DNA from: JBBDWK01 sp040902885
GTDB lineage: Bacteria > Acidobacteriota > Terriglobia > Bryobacterales > Bryobacteraceae
NCBI GenBank assembly: GCA_040902885.1
Contig: JBBDWK010000079.1
Span: 1-18,924, forward strand
Length of the DNA: 18,924 nt
Direction of reading: 5' to 3'
Shown in pieces: positions 1 through 8,248 of this stretch. Below the pieces are notes generated by a model. That model searched no databases and was not told the DNA's origin. It saw only the letters and a program-made list of their open reading frames with translations. The position numbers and the translations under genes were made by a program. Numbering within the stretch: position 1 is the stretch's first letter; each line of letters opens with the position of its first letter.

Positions 1-167
1 TACCTGCTGCCTTTTTGTTGACACCAATGTCCCTTTAATTATGCGCGGCTGTATAAGTCCGCTGGCTCCGAGTTATGCACGCTGCCGTACATCCACTTCG
101 GCCGCAAAATCACTAATACTGCATCTACACCGGCCCACCGCCTGTCCCTGCGACTCCATCCCGCGTC

Positions 168-194
168 GAAGCTTGAGGTATACTGGCAAGCTTC
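168..194. promoter_or_regulatory. Perfect inverted repeat in the leader of the lactonase-garD operon
   Basis: GAAGCTTG at 168-175 is matched exactly by CAAGCTTC at 187-194. The 11-base spacer contains a second small palindrome, GTATAC (178-183). The right arm ends two bases before the ATG at 197, and no purine-rich ribosome binding site is visible between them. It may be a DNA operator for a sugar-acid regulator or an RNA hairpin affecting translation; the sequence cannot separate these. A TTGACA-like hexamer lies at 18-23, but no well-spaced -10 box accompanies it. Bases 1-167 show no convincing gene. Confidence 0.5.
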
Positions 195-196
195 TT

Positions 197-1246
197 ATGA
201 AATTCAATTCCTCTCTGGACAGACGGTCGTTTCTTTCCTTCACCCTGGCCGGCGCCGCCGCTCACGCACAGCAGCGCGATTGGAGCAAGAACGCTCCAGT
301 GCGATACCCCGACCCCGATATCGTCGTCCTGGATAAGCGGTTCGCCAAATACAAGATTGGCAACACGCCCATCCAACGGTTGCACACCGGCACGCTATGG
401 GCGGAAGGGCCGGCATGGAACGCGGTGGGCCGCTACCTGTTGTGGAGCGATATTCCGAACAACGTGCAGCTCCGCTGGCTGGAGGAAGACGGCCACGTCA
501 GCGTGTTCCGCAACCCGGCCGGCAACAGCAACGGCAACACGTTCGACTGGGAAGGCCGGCAGATCGCCTGCGAGCACGGGAACCGGCGGGTGGTGCGCTA
601 CGAGCACAACGGCAAATTCAGCGTGCTGGCCGACCAGTGGCAGGGCAAGCCGCTGAATGCGCCGAACGACGCCGTGGTGCATCCAGACGGAGCCATCTGG
701 TTTACCGACCCCGGTTACGGCGCGCTGATGCACTACGAAGGCAACAAGGGCGAGCTGCAACTGAAGGAGGCCGTCTACCGCATCGACAAGGCCGGCAAGA
801 TGGAGATGGTGACGGACGAGATCTACAAGCCGAATGGGCTTTGCTTCTCGCCCGACTATAAAAAGCTCTACATCGCCGACACGGGATCGAGTCACTATCC
901 CGATGCGCCGAAGAACATCAAGGTGTGGGATGTGGTTGACAGCAAGTCGTTGCGGAACGGCAAGCAGTTCGCTTCGATGGAGCTTCCCGGCAAGGGCGCG
1001 GGCATGGCGGACGGTATCCGCGCGGACACCGACGGAAACGTGTGGTCGAGCGCCGGCTGGGTAGGCGCCGGGTATGACGGCGTGCACGTCTTCGCGGCCA
1101 GCGGCGAGAGGATCGGCATGATCCTGCTGCCGGAAATCTGCTCGAACGTGTGCTTCGGCGGAACCAAGCGCAACCACCTGTTCATGACCGGGAGCCAGTC
1201 GCTCTATGCGGTGTACGTGGAAGCGCAGGGGGCGCACATTACATGA
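197..1246 (+). CDS. Exported SMP-30/gluconolactonase family protein
   Basis: A 349-residue six-bladed beta-propeller sugar lactonase-like protein, probably opening an aldono- or aldaro-lactone outside the cytoplasm. The start at 197 is chosen because the protein then begins with a twin-arginine-type leader (Arg9-Arg10-Ser-Phe-Leu, a short hydrophobic stretch, and Ala-His-Ala near residue 24). The reading frame is open upstream to 41, but that extension looks like no signal peptide or domain. Metal-site residues expected in the SMP-30 family can be placed: Glu70 in AEGPAW, Asn157 in APNDAV, Asn213 in KPNGL and Asp272 in ADGIRAD. The stop codon overlaps the next gene's ATG (ATGA, 1243-1246), so translation is probably coupled. 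The neighbouring galactarate dehydratase suggests a sugar-acid lactone as substrate. The substrate itself cannot be read from the sequence. Confidence 0.85.
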   Translation: MKFNSSLDRRSFLSFTLAGAAAHAQQRDWSKNAPVRYPDPDIVVLDKRFAKYKIGNTPIQRLHTGTLWAEGPAWNAVGRYLLWSDIPNNVQLRWLEEDGHVSVFRNPAGNSNGNTFDWEGRQIACEHGNRRVVRYEHNGKFSVLADQWQGKPLNAPNDAVVHPDGAIWFTDPGYGALMHYEGNKGELQLKEAVYRIDKAGKMEMVTDEIYKPNGLCFSPDYKKLYIADTGSSHYPDAPKNIKVWDVVDSKSLRNGKQFASMELPGKGAGMADGIRADTDGNVWSSAGWVGAGYDGVHVFAASGERIGMILLPEICSNVCFGGTKRNHLFMTGSQSLYAVYVEAQGAHIT

Positions 1247-2967
1247 CGAAACCGCTATTCCCCCTTCTGCTGTTGTGCGGCGCTCTGGGAGCCCAGGAGT
1301 ACACGCTGGGGCCGGATTCGCAGCGCCAGCCGAACGTTCCGAAAGGCACGGTCACGCAGCATTCGTGGACCAGCAAGGTCTTTCCGGGCACCGTGCGCGA
1401 CTACTGGGTTTATGTGCCCGCGCAGTACAAGGCGGACACGCCGGCGAGCGTCATGATCTTTCAGGATGGCGGGGGGCTGGTGAACGAAAGCGGCGCATGG
1501 CGCACTCCGGTGGTCTTCGACAATTTGATTCACAAGCGCGAAATGCCGCCAACCATCGGCATCTTCATCAACCCTGGCGTGCTGCCCGCGCTCTCGGAAA
1601 ACCAGATGGCGCGCTACAACCGCAGCTTCGAGTACGACGCGCTCGGCGACCGTTATGCGCGGTTCCTGATCGAGGAGATTCTGCCGGAGGTGGGCAAGAG
1701 CTACAACCTGTCGAGCGATCCGAACGACCGGGCCATTGCGGGGTCGAGCTCGGGCGGGATCTGCGCCTTCACCGCTGCGTGGAACCGGCCGGACGCCTTC
1801 CGGCGCGTGCTCAGCTTCATCGGCAGCTACACCAATCTGCGCGGCGGGCAGATCTACCCCACGCTGATTCGCAAGACCGAGCCCAGGCCGCTGCGCGTCT
1901 TCCTGCAGGACGGCAGGAACGATTCGAACATTTACGCCGGAAGCTGGTTTATCGCCAATCAGGACATGGCGTCGGCGCTCGAATACGCGGGGTACGACAC
2001 GAAGTTCGTGGTCGGCACGGAGGCGCATAACAGCAGGCACGGCTCGTCCATCCTGCCGGATGCGCTACGCTGGCTCTGGCGCGAGCATCCAAAGCCTATC
2101 GCCAAGCCGAACAAAGAGGGCGACCGCCAGTTCGTCACCATGATTCTCGACCCCACGAAGGACTGGGAACAGGTGAGCCAGGGCCACAAATTCACGGAAG
2201 GTCCGGCGGTGGATCGTCACGGCAACGTCTACTTCTCCGACGTTCCGGGCAACAAGATTTTCAAGATCGGCCTGGACGGGAAAGTTGGCGTGTTCAAGGA
2301 AGACAGCGGCAACGCCAACGGCCTGATGTTCGGCCTCGACGGCAAGCTCTACGCCTGCCAGAACGGGCGCAAACGCATTGTCGCCTTCGCGGAGGACGGA
2401 ACCGAGACAGTGATCGCCGAGGACGTGAACTCGAACGACCTGGTGGTGAACCAGCGCGGTGAAGTGTACTTCACGGACCCCGCGAACAAGCGCGTGTGGT
2501 TCGTGGACGCCAAGAGGAACAAGCGCGTGGTTCATGAGGGCCTCGAATTCGCGAATGGCGTGATGCTGTCGCCAGACCAGTCCTTGCTGACGGTGGCCGA
2601 TTCGCGCGCAAAGTGGGTATGGTCGTTTCAGGTGCGGGCGGACGGGTCGCTGGCGAATGGCGTTCCGTTCTACCGCCTGGAGACGGCGGACGAATCGTCG
2701 GCGAGCGGCGCGGACGGCATGACGGTGGATACCGAGGGCCATCTCTATGTAGCGACGCGCATCGGATTGCAGGTTTGCGACCAGGCGGGGCGCGTGGTGG
2801 CAATTATCGGCAAACCGCAAGAGGGATCGCTCTCAAACGTGGTGTTCGGCGGACCAGACTTGCAGACGCTCTATGTCACCGCGCGCGACAAAGTTTTCCG
2901 GCGGCAGATCCGGCGGAAAGGCGTTGTCCACTGGGCGCCGGCAAAACCGCCCGTACCCAGACTCTAA
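1243..2967 (+). CDS. Exported esterase fused to an SMP-30/gluconolactonase domain
   Basis: A 574-residue two-domain protein. It starts with a Sec-type signal peptide (MTKP, a Leu-rich core, then Gly-Ala-Gln near residue 18). Residues about 20-290 are an alpha/beta hydrolase of the enterochelin-esterase (Fes/putative esterase) type. The nucleophile elbow is G167-S-S169-S-G171, with acid candidates Asp223/Asp227 and His262 or His266 as the base. Residues about 305-565 are an SMP-30-like propeller with Glu319 (TEGPA), Asn398 (NSNDL) and Asp491 (GADGM) in the metal-site positions. The start at 1243 gives the signal peptide and the 4-base overlap with the gene before; a run of G residues about 10 bases upstream may serve as ribosome binding site. 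The last base of the stop is the first base of the garD start. The inferred job is to hydrolyse an ester-linked sugar acid and open the lactone in the periplasm. Confidence 0.85.
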   Translation: MTKPLFPLLLLCGALGAQEYTLGPDSQRQPNVPKGTVTQHSWTSKVFPGTVRDYWVYVPAQYKADTPASVMIFQDGGGLVNESGAWRTPVVFDNLIHKREMPPTIGIFINPGVLPALSENQMARYNRSFEYDALGDRYARFLIEEILPEVGKSYNLSSDPNDRAIAGSSSGGICAFTAAWNRPDAFRRVLSFIGSYTNLRGGQIYPTLIRKTEPRPLRVFLQDGRNDSNIYAGSWFIANQDMASALEYAGYDTKFVVGTEAHNSRHGSSILPDALRWLWREHPKPIAKPNKEGDRQFVTMILDPTKDWEQVSQGHKFTEGPAVDRHGNVYFSDVPGNKIFKIGLDGKVGVFKEDSGNANGLMFGLDGKLYACQNGRKRIVAFAEDGTETVIAEDVNSNDLVVNQRGEVYFTDPANKRVWFVDAKRNKRVVHEGLEFANGVMLSPDQSLLTVADSRAKWVWSFQVRADGSLANGVPFYRLETADESSASGADGMTVDTEGHLYVATRIGLQVCDQAGRVVAIIGKPQEGSLSNVVFGGPDLQTLYVTARDKVFRRQIRRKGVVHWAPAKPPVPRL

Positions 2968-4523
2968 TGGAACCTCTCTACGTAAAGGTCCACGGCAGCG
3001 ACAATGTCGCCGTGATTGTGAATCCAGAAGGGCTGCCTGCCGGGACCGCGTTTCCAAACGGCCTGGTGTTGGGCGAGCGGATTCCCCAATCTCATAAAGT
3101 CGCGCTGCGGGATCTCGACAAGGGCGATCCAGTGGTGCGTTACGGCCAGACGATCGGATATGCGGCGCGGCCCATTCGCACCGGCGCATGGGTGCGCGAA
3201 GATCTGGTGGATCTTCCCGCGGCTCCAGCACTGGACGACCTGCCCCTGGCTACCGCGGTTCCGCCGCCCCTGCCGGCGCTCGAGGGGCAAACATTCGAGG
3301 GCTACCGGAACGCCGACGGCTCGGTGGGAACCAAGAACATTCTTGGCATCACGACGACGGTGCAGTGCGTGGCTCCCACGGTGGACTATGCGGTGCGGCG
3401 CATCCGCGAGGAGATTCTGCCGCGCTTTCCGGCGGTAGACGACGTGGCGGCGATTACCCACACCTATGGATGCGGCGTGGCCATTGACGCGCCGGGCGCC
3501 GCGGTTCCGATACTCACGCTGCGCAACATCGGCCTGCATGCGAATCTGGGCGGCGCGCCCCTGATAGTCAGTCTGGGGTGCGAGAAGCTCCAGCCATCGC
3601 GGCTGTTCCCCGATCACAACCTGCCGCAACAAAGTTCCGTGCGCTTTCCGGTCCTGGAAAGCGATCCTTACGTGATCCGCATGCAGGACGAGGACCTTCG
3701 CGGGTTCGGGGAGATCGTGAGCGCAATCATGCGCGCCGCGGAGAAACGGCTGGAAGCGCTGAGCAAGCGCCGCCGGGTTCCCTGCCCCGCCTCCGACCTG
3801 ATTGTAGGGTTGCAGTGCGGGGGCAGCGACGCTTTCTCCGGCGTCACCTGCAACCCGGCCGTCGGCTACGCCGCGGATCTTCTGGTGCGCTCCGGAGCGA
3901 CGGTCTTGTTTTCGGAAGTCACCGAGGTGCGGGACGCCGTGCATCTCCTGACGCCGCGCGCCACGAACGAGGACGTCGGGCGCGACCTGATTCGCGAGAT
4001 GAAGTGGTATGACGACTATCTGAGCCGCGGGTGCGCGGACCGGAGCGCGAATCCGACGCCGGGCAACAAGCGCGGCGGGTTGTCCAACGTGGTGGAGAAG
4101 GCTTTAGGGTCGGTGGCGAAGGCGGGCAGCACGGCGCTCATGGCCGTGGCGACGCACGGGGAACGCATCCGGACAAAGGGCCTGGTGTTCGCGGCTACGC
4201 CGGCGAGCGATTTCATCTGCGGCACACAGCAGCTTGCGTCGATGAACCTGCACATCTTCACGACGGGCGAAGGGTCGCCCTATGGTCTCGCGCTGGTTCC
4301 GGTGATTAAGGTGTCGTCGCGGACGGCGCTGGCCGAGCGCTGGCCCGACCTGATCGACGTGGATGCGGGCGGCATCGCCACCGGCAAAGCGACCATCGAG
4401 GACGTCGGTTGGCATCTCTTCCGCACGATTTTGGAGGTCGCCAGCAGCAGAAAACAGACGTGGGCCGACCATTGGGGACTGCACAACGCTCTCGCGCCGT
4501 TCAATCCCGGCCCGGTGACATAA
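2967..4523 (+). CDS. garD: Galactarate dehydratase
   Basis: A 518-residue cytoplasmic enzyme of the UxaA/GarD family. It removes water from D-galactarate to give 5-dehydro-4-deoxy-D-glucarate. It matches the recalled Escherichia coli GarD (about 523 residues) along the whole length: the N-terminal SAF-like domain (YVKVHGSDNVAVIVN), then FEGYRNADGSVGTKN, YGCGVAI, GLGCEKLQP-like SLGCEKLQP, LQCGGSDAFSGVT, FSEVTEVRDA, SANPTPGNKRGGLSNVVEKA, and the C-terminal NALAPFNPGPVT. The start at 2967 overlaps the preceding stop (TAATG) and has no clear ribosome binding site, which fits re-initiation. The frame is open far upstream, but that part only shadows the preceding gene. The family needs ferrous iron. 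The aldolase and reductase that would follow in the pathway are not in this window. Confidence 0.95.
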   Translation: MEPLYVKVHGSDNVAVIVNPEGLPAGTAFPNGLVLGERIPQSHKVALRDLDKGDPVVRYGQTIGYAARPIRTGAWVREDLVDLPAAPALDDLPLATAVPPPLPALEGQTFEGYRNADGSVGTKNILGITTTVQCVAPTVDYAVRRIREEILPRFPAVDDVAAITHTYGCGVAIDAPGAAVPILTLRNIGLHANLGGAPLIVSLGCEKLQPSRLFPDHNLPQQSSVRFPVLESDPYVIRMQDEDLRGFGEIVSAIMRAAEKRLEALSKRRRVPCPASDLIVGLQCGGSDAFSGVTCNPAVGYAADLLVRSGATVLFSEVTEVRDAVHLLTPRATNEDVGRDLIREMKWYDDYLSRGCADRSANPTPGNKRGGLSNVVEKALGSVAKAGSTALMAVATHGERIRTKGLVFAATPASDFICGTQQLASMNLHIFTTGEGSPYGLALVPVIKVSSRTALAERWPDLIDVDAGGIATGKATIEDVGWHLFRTILEVASSRKQTWADHWGLHNALAPFNPGPVT

Positions 4524-4579
4524 CCTGCCTTGTGCCCTCGCTCTTGCTTCGCAAGTAAGCGATGATAAGGGTTCAGTCC

Positions 4580-7500
4580 ATGTCCGATCACGATCCGGAG
4601 CGGCCGGATTTTCAAGGAACGGAGCGATTTCGTATCGAGCGCCGTCTTGGCGCCGGTGCGTTTGGCGTCGTCTATCGAGCCTTCGACTGCAAGCTTGAAA
4701 CCGCTGTCGCGCTCAAGGCGCTGAGGCAGACCGACCCTGCGCGCCTGTACCGCTTCAAGCAGGAATTCCGCGCCCTGGCCGACATCTCGCATCCCAACCT
4801 GGTAACTCTTTACGAGCTGCTCACGGACGAAGATGAGTGGTTTTTTACGATGGAGCTGGTTGAGGGCGTGAACTTCCTCCAGTACGTCCGCGGAGATATC
4901 CCCTCCGTGCACGACCTTTCCACGATCATCGATTCCGCGCCCCGCATTAGCGGGGCCGTTCACACGGTGAGCGTACACCCTCCGGCGACTCTGCCGGACC
5001 TCAACCGGCTGCGTAACGCGTTCGCGCAACTGGTGGCCGGCGTAAGCGCGATCCACGATGCCGGAAAGCTTCACCGCGACTTGAAGCCTTCCAATGTGCT
5101 GGTGACCCCGGAAGGCCGTGTGGTGATTCTCGATTTCGGCCTGGTGGCGGAGCTGGCGCCGGGCCTTCACGCGCGATCCACGGAAGTGGCCGGCACTCCC
5201 GCCTATATGTCCCCGGAGCAGGCGTCGGGCCGGGCGACAACATCAGCCAGCGACTGGTACTCGGTCGGCTTGATGCTTCACGAAGCGCTGACCGGGCTGC
5301 GCACGCGCGGGCCGCTGCGTGCCGCGGACCTTGGCGATCTCCCCGAGGACCTGGGCGCCCTTTGCCGCGGCCTGCTGCAGAAAGATCCCGCGCTGCGGCC
5401 GGGCAGGCAGGAGATTCTCCAGCGAATCACCGGCGAAGCGCCCTCCCAGGCGCCGTTCCGGGCCGCTTCACTGGTGGGGCGCGAGTCGCATCTCCGCGCA
5501 CTATGGGAGGCCTTTGGCGCAACCGGAAATGGCAGCGCGGTCGCGGTCCGCGTGCATGGCAGCTCGGGAATGGGCAAGAGCACGCTGGTGCGGCATTTTC
5601 TGGACGAGCTGGAACAGATCGATCCTGAGGCCGTTGTGCTTGCCGGGCGCTGTTACGACCGCGAGTCGGTCCCGTACAAGGCGCTGGACAGCGTGGTGGA
5701 TTCGCTGAGCCAGTTCCTGCAAGGCCTGGCGCCTTACGAGGTCGAGCCGCTCCTGCCCGGCGATATCGCCGCGCTCACGCGGTTGTTTCCGGTCTTGAAC
5801 CGCGTCGAGTCGGTAAACCGGATGCGCCGCCGAACCGCCGGTCAATCCGACTCCAATTTTCAGGAGCTGCGCCGGAAGGCCTTCCATGCGCTGCGCGATC
5901 TGCTGGGCCGGCTCGCCAATCTGAGACGGGTGGCGATCTTCATCGACGACCTGCAATGGGGAGACATGGACAGCGCCGCGCTCCTCGCCGAGATTTTACG
6001 CGAGCCGGAAGCGCCGGCCGTGCTGCTCGTTGTGGCTTACCGCAGCGAGGAGGCTGAATCCAGCCCAATCCTGCAAAAGCTGACGCCGCTTCTTGCGCGG
6101 GAAGTACGGGTGCGGGAACTGTCGCCCGAAGAGGGACGCCAACTCGCGATGGAACTGCTGGGCAGGCCGACGGCCGAAGATGCCGAAGCGGTCGCGCGCG
6201 AGGGACGAGGCAGCCCGTTTTTCATTGAGGTTCTGGCCCGCCACGCGGAAGAAGGCGCAAGCAGCGCGGCACACCGGCCCGCGCTGGACGAGGTGATCCG
6301 TGCCCGCGTTGCCCGGTTGCCGGAACCGTCGCGGCGTCTTCTGGAGGTTGTTGCCGTGGCGGGCCGCCCGGTTGCCGACGATATCGCCTGGCGGGCCGCA
6401 CAGCTCCATGCGGAAGGCCAGATGCCCCTCAGGCTGCTCCGCACCGAACGCCTGCTGCGCAGCCGGGACGCGGGCGAGCTGAGCGAGATGGAGACTTATC
6501 ACGACCGGATCCGGGAGATCGTCACGGCGCATCTATCGGCGGAAACGCTCGCGGCCCACCATCTCCATCTGGCTCGGGCCTATGAAGGGTGTGGCCGGTA
6601 CGCGGACCCGGAGACGCTGGCGATCCATTATGAAGCCGGCGGGGAACCGGACAAAGCCGTTCGTTATGCGCTCGCGGCGGCGGAGCAGGCGGTGCAGGCC
6701 ATCGCCTTCGACCGCGCCGTCCGCCTTTACCGTCTCGCGCGGCGGCTGCTTCCCATAGGCGACCCGGTATCCAGAGGATTGCATGTGAAGCTGGGAGACG
6801 CCCTGGCGAACGCAGGCCGCGGCATGGAAGCGGCTCAGGCGTACCTCCACGCGGCCGAGGGCGCCGAGGCGGCGGAGAAGGTAGATTTGCAGCGGCGCGG
6901 CGCGGAACAATTGCTGATTGCCGGTCATATCGACGAGGCCCGGAAGACTCTCGAGATCGTTCTCGGCAGCGTTGGCATGCGCCTGAAGCCGACTTACAAG
7001 GCGGCTGTCGTGTCGCTGATCTGGCACAGGATACTGCTGAAGCTGCGCGGCCTTCGTTTCCGGGAGCGCGCGGAATCGGAGATCCCCGCGGACGAGCTCC
7101 GGCGCATCGATGCCTCCTGGTGCGTGGCTTCCGGCCTCACCGCCATGGACCCGCTCCACGCCATGGAGTTCCAGGCGCGCCACTTTTTGATTGCGTTGCG
7201 GGCCGGAGAGCCCTTCCGGATCGCGCGCGCGCTTTGCGTGGAAGCGGCCCACCGCGGTATCGGCGGGACCCGATCTCAGTACCGCGCAGCGGTGCTGGTG
7301 GCCAAGGCTCAGTCCCTCGCGGATCGCCTCGAGGACCCCCGCGCTCAATACCTGGTCACTTCGGCGGCCGGCCTCATCGCGTTCCTGAGAGGAAACTGGA
7401 TCGCTGCCCGCAGAGCCCTGGAGCACGCCGAGGAGATTCGTCCCGCGCGGGACCCGAGCATCATCCTGGAGAGCAACCGGAACACGATGATGGCGCTCAC

Positions 7501-8245
7501 GGCCCGGCACTTCGCGGGCGACATCAGAGGTCTGTGCGCGCGTATGCCCACGGTGATGAGTACGGCGCGGGAGCGGGGAGACCGTTTCACGGAGGCTGGC
7601 GTATCGGGCCGTCTCTCCCACATCTACTGGCTGACGCTGGATCAGCCGTCGAAAGCGGAGGAGGAGCTGCGGCGCGTGCGCGAAGTATGGTCCCAAAGCG
7701 GATACCACTTCCAGCATTTTTATTTCTTCGTTTCCGAGATTGAGACCGATCTGTACCTGGGTGAGAGCGCGCGGGCCTGGGAACGGCTGAACGAAGAATG
7801 GCGCAAGCTCGCGCCCTCCGGAGTTTTCCGGCTTCAGCTCATGTCCCTCGAGAGCTTTCACCTGCGGGGCCGCTGCGCGGTCGCGCTGGCCGCCGGAGGT
7901 TTGGATGCGAAACGGCTGCTGCGCCGCGCTTCGCGGGACGCGAACCGGATCGAGCGCGCGCGAATGGCCTGGGCAACCCCCATGGCGGTCCTGCTTCGCG
8001 CAGGCGCTGCCTCCGTCCAGGGCGATGCGGAGCGGGCTGGCGCACTGCTGGCACAGGCGGAGAAGGGCTTCGAAGCGGCAAACATGGAGTTGTACGCGGC
8101 TGCCGCGCGCCACTGTTTGGGGATGTTGATTGGCGGCGACAGAGGCCAGGCGCTCGTGGAATCCGTGGATGCCTGGATGGCCGGACAGAACATCCGGAAT
8201 CCGGCGCGGATGGCGGCTATGCTCTCTCCGGGCCGGTGGTCGTGA
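4580..8245 (+). CDS. Ser/Thr protein kinase with AAA-type ATPase and helical-repeat tail
   Basis: A 1221-residue signalling protein of the PknK-like class. The kinase domain spans about residues 16-290: glycine loop GAGAFG (24-29), Lys46 in VALK, catalytic Asp167 in HRDLKPSN, Asp185 in DFG, and SPEQ. It is followed by an ATPase module with Walker A GSSGMGKST (327-335) and Walker B VAIFIDDLQWGD (from 451). The remaining 550 or so residues are Ala/Leu/Arg-rich helices like TPR or MalT-type repeats. No DNA-binding domain was seen at the C-terminus, and there is no clear membrane segment. The start at 4580 is preferred over an in-frame ATG at 4562 because AAGGG lies eight bases before it. Only 56 bases separate it from garD, with no evident terminator, so read-through is possible. 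Its stop lies three bases from the convergent gene's stop. Input signal and targets are unknown. Confidence 0.9.
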   Translation: MSDHDPERPDFQGTERFRIERRLGAGAFGVVYRAFDCKLETAVALKALRQTDPARLYRFKQEFRALADISHPNLVTLYELLTDEDEWFFTMELVEGVNFLQYVRGDIPSVHDLSTIIDSAPRISGAVHTVSVHPPATLPDLNRLRNAFAQLVAGVSAIHDAGKLHRDLKPSNVLVTPEGRVVILDFGLVAELAPGLHARSTEVAGTPAYMSPEQASGRATTSASDWYSVGLMLHEALTGLRTRGPLRAADLGDLPEDLGALCRGLLQKDPALRPGRQEILQRITGEAPSQAPFRAASLVGRESHLRALWEAFGATGNGSAVAVRVHGSSGMGKSTLVRHFLDELEQIDPEAVVLAGRCYDRESVPYKALDSVVDSLSQFLQGLAPYEVEPLLPGDIAALTRLFPVLNRVESVNRMRRRTAGQSDSNFQELRRKAFHALRDLLGRLANLRRVAIFIDDLQWGDMDSAALLAEILREPEAPAVLLVVAYRSEEAESSPILQKLTPLLAREVRVRELSPEEGRQLAMELLGRPTAEDAEAVAREGRGSPFFIEVLARHAEEGASSAAHRPALDEVIRARVARLPEPSRRLLEVVAVAGRPVADDIAWRAAQLHAEGQMPLRLLRTERLLRSRDAGELSEMETYHDRIREIVTAHLSAETLAAHHLHLARAYEGCGRYADPETLAIHYEAGGEPDKAVRYALAAAEQAVQAIAFDRAVRLYRLARRLLPIGDPVSRGLHVKLGDALANAGRGMEAAQAYLHAAEGAEAAEKVDLQRRGAEQLLIAGHIDEARKTLEIVLGSVGMRLKPTYKAAVVSLIWHRILLKLRGLRFRERAESEIPADELRRIDASWCVASGLTAMDPLHAMEFQARHFLIALRAGEPFRIARALCVEAAHRGIGGTRSQYRAAVLVAKAQSLADRLEDPRAQYLVTSAAGLIAFLRGNWIAARRALEHAEEIRPARDPSIILESNRNTMMALTARHFAGDIRGLCARMPTVMSTARERGDRFTEAGVSGRLSHIYWLTLDQPSKAEEELRRVREVWSQSGYHFQHFYFFVSEIETDLYLGESARAWERLNEEWRKLAPSGVFRLQLMSLESFHLRGRCAVALAAGGLDAKRLLRRASRDANRIERARMAWATPMAVLLRAGAASVQGDAERAGALLAQAEKGFEAANMELYAAAARHCLGMLIGGDRGQALVESVDAWMAGQNIRNPARMAAMLSPGRWS

Positions 8246-8248
8246 GCT

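Noticed and set aside
41..196. Start of the lactonase gene at 41
   Set aside because: The extra 52 residues show no signal peptide or fold, whereas the ATG at 197 is followed immediately by a twin-arginine-type leader.
4542..4554. CTTGC/GCAAG hairpin between garD and the kinase as a terminator
   Set aside because: Five-base stem with no T-run; too weak to call.
6533..8113. Long minus-strand open frame inside the kinase gene (526 codons)
   Set aside because: It is antisense to the helical tail of the kinase, has no recognisable motif, and is expected from GC-rich codon usage.
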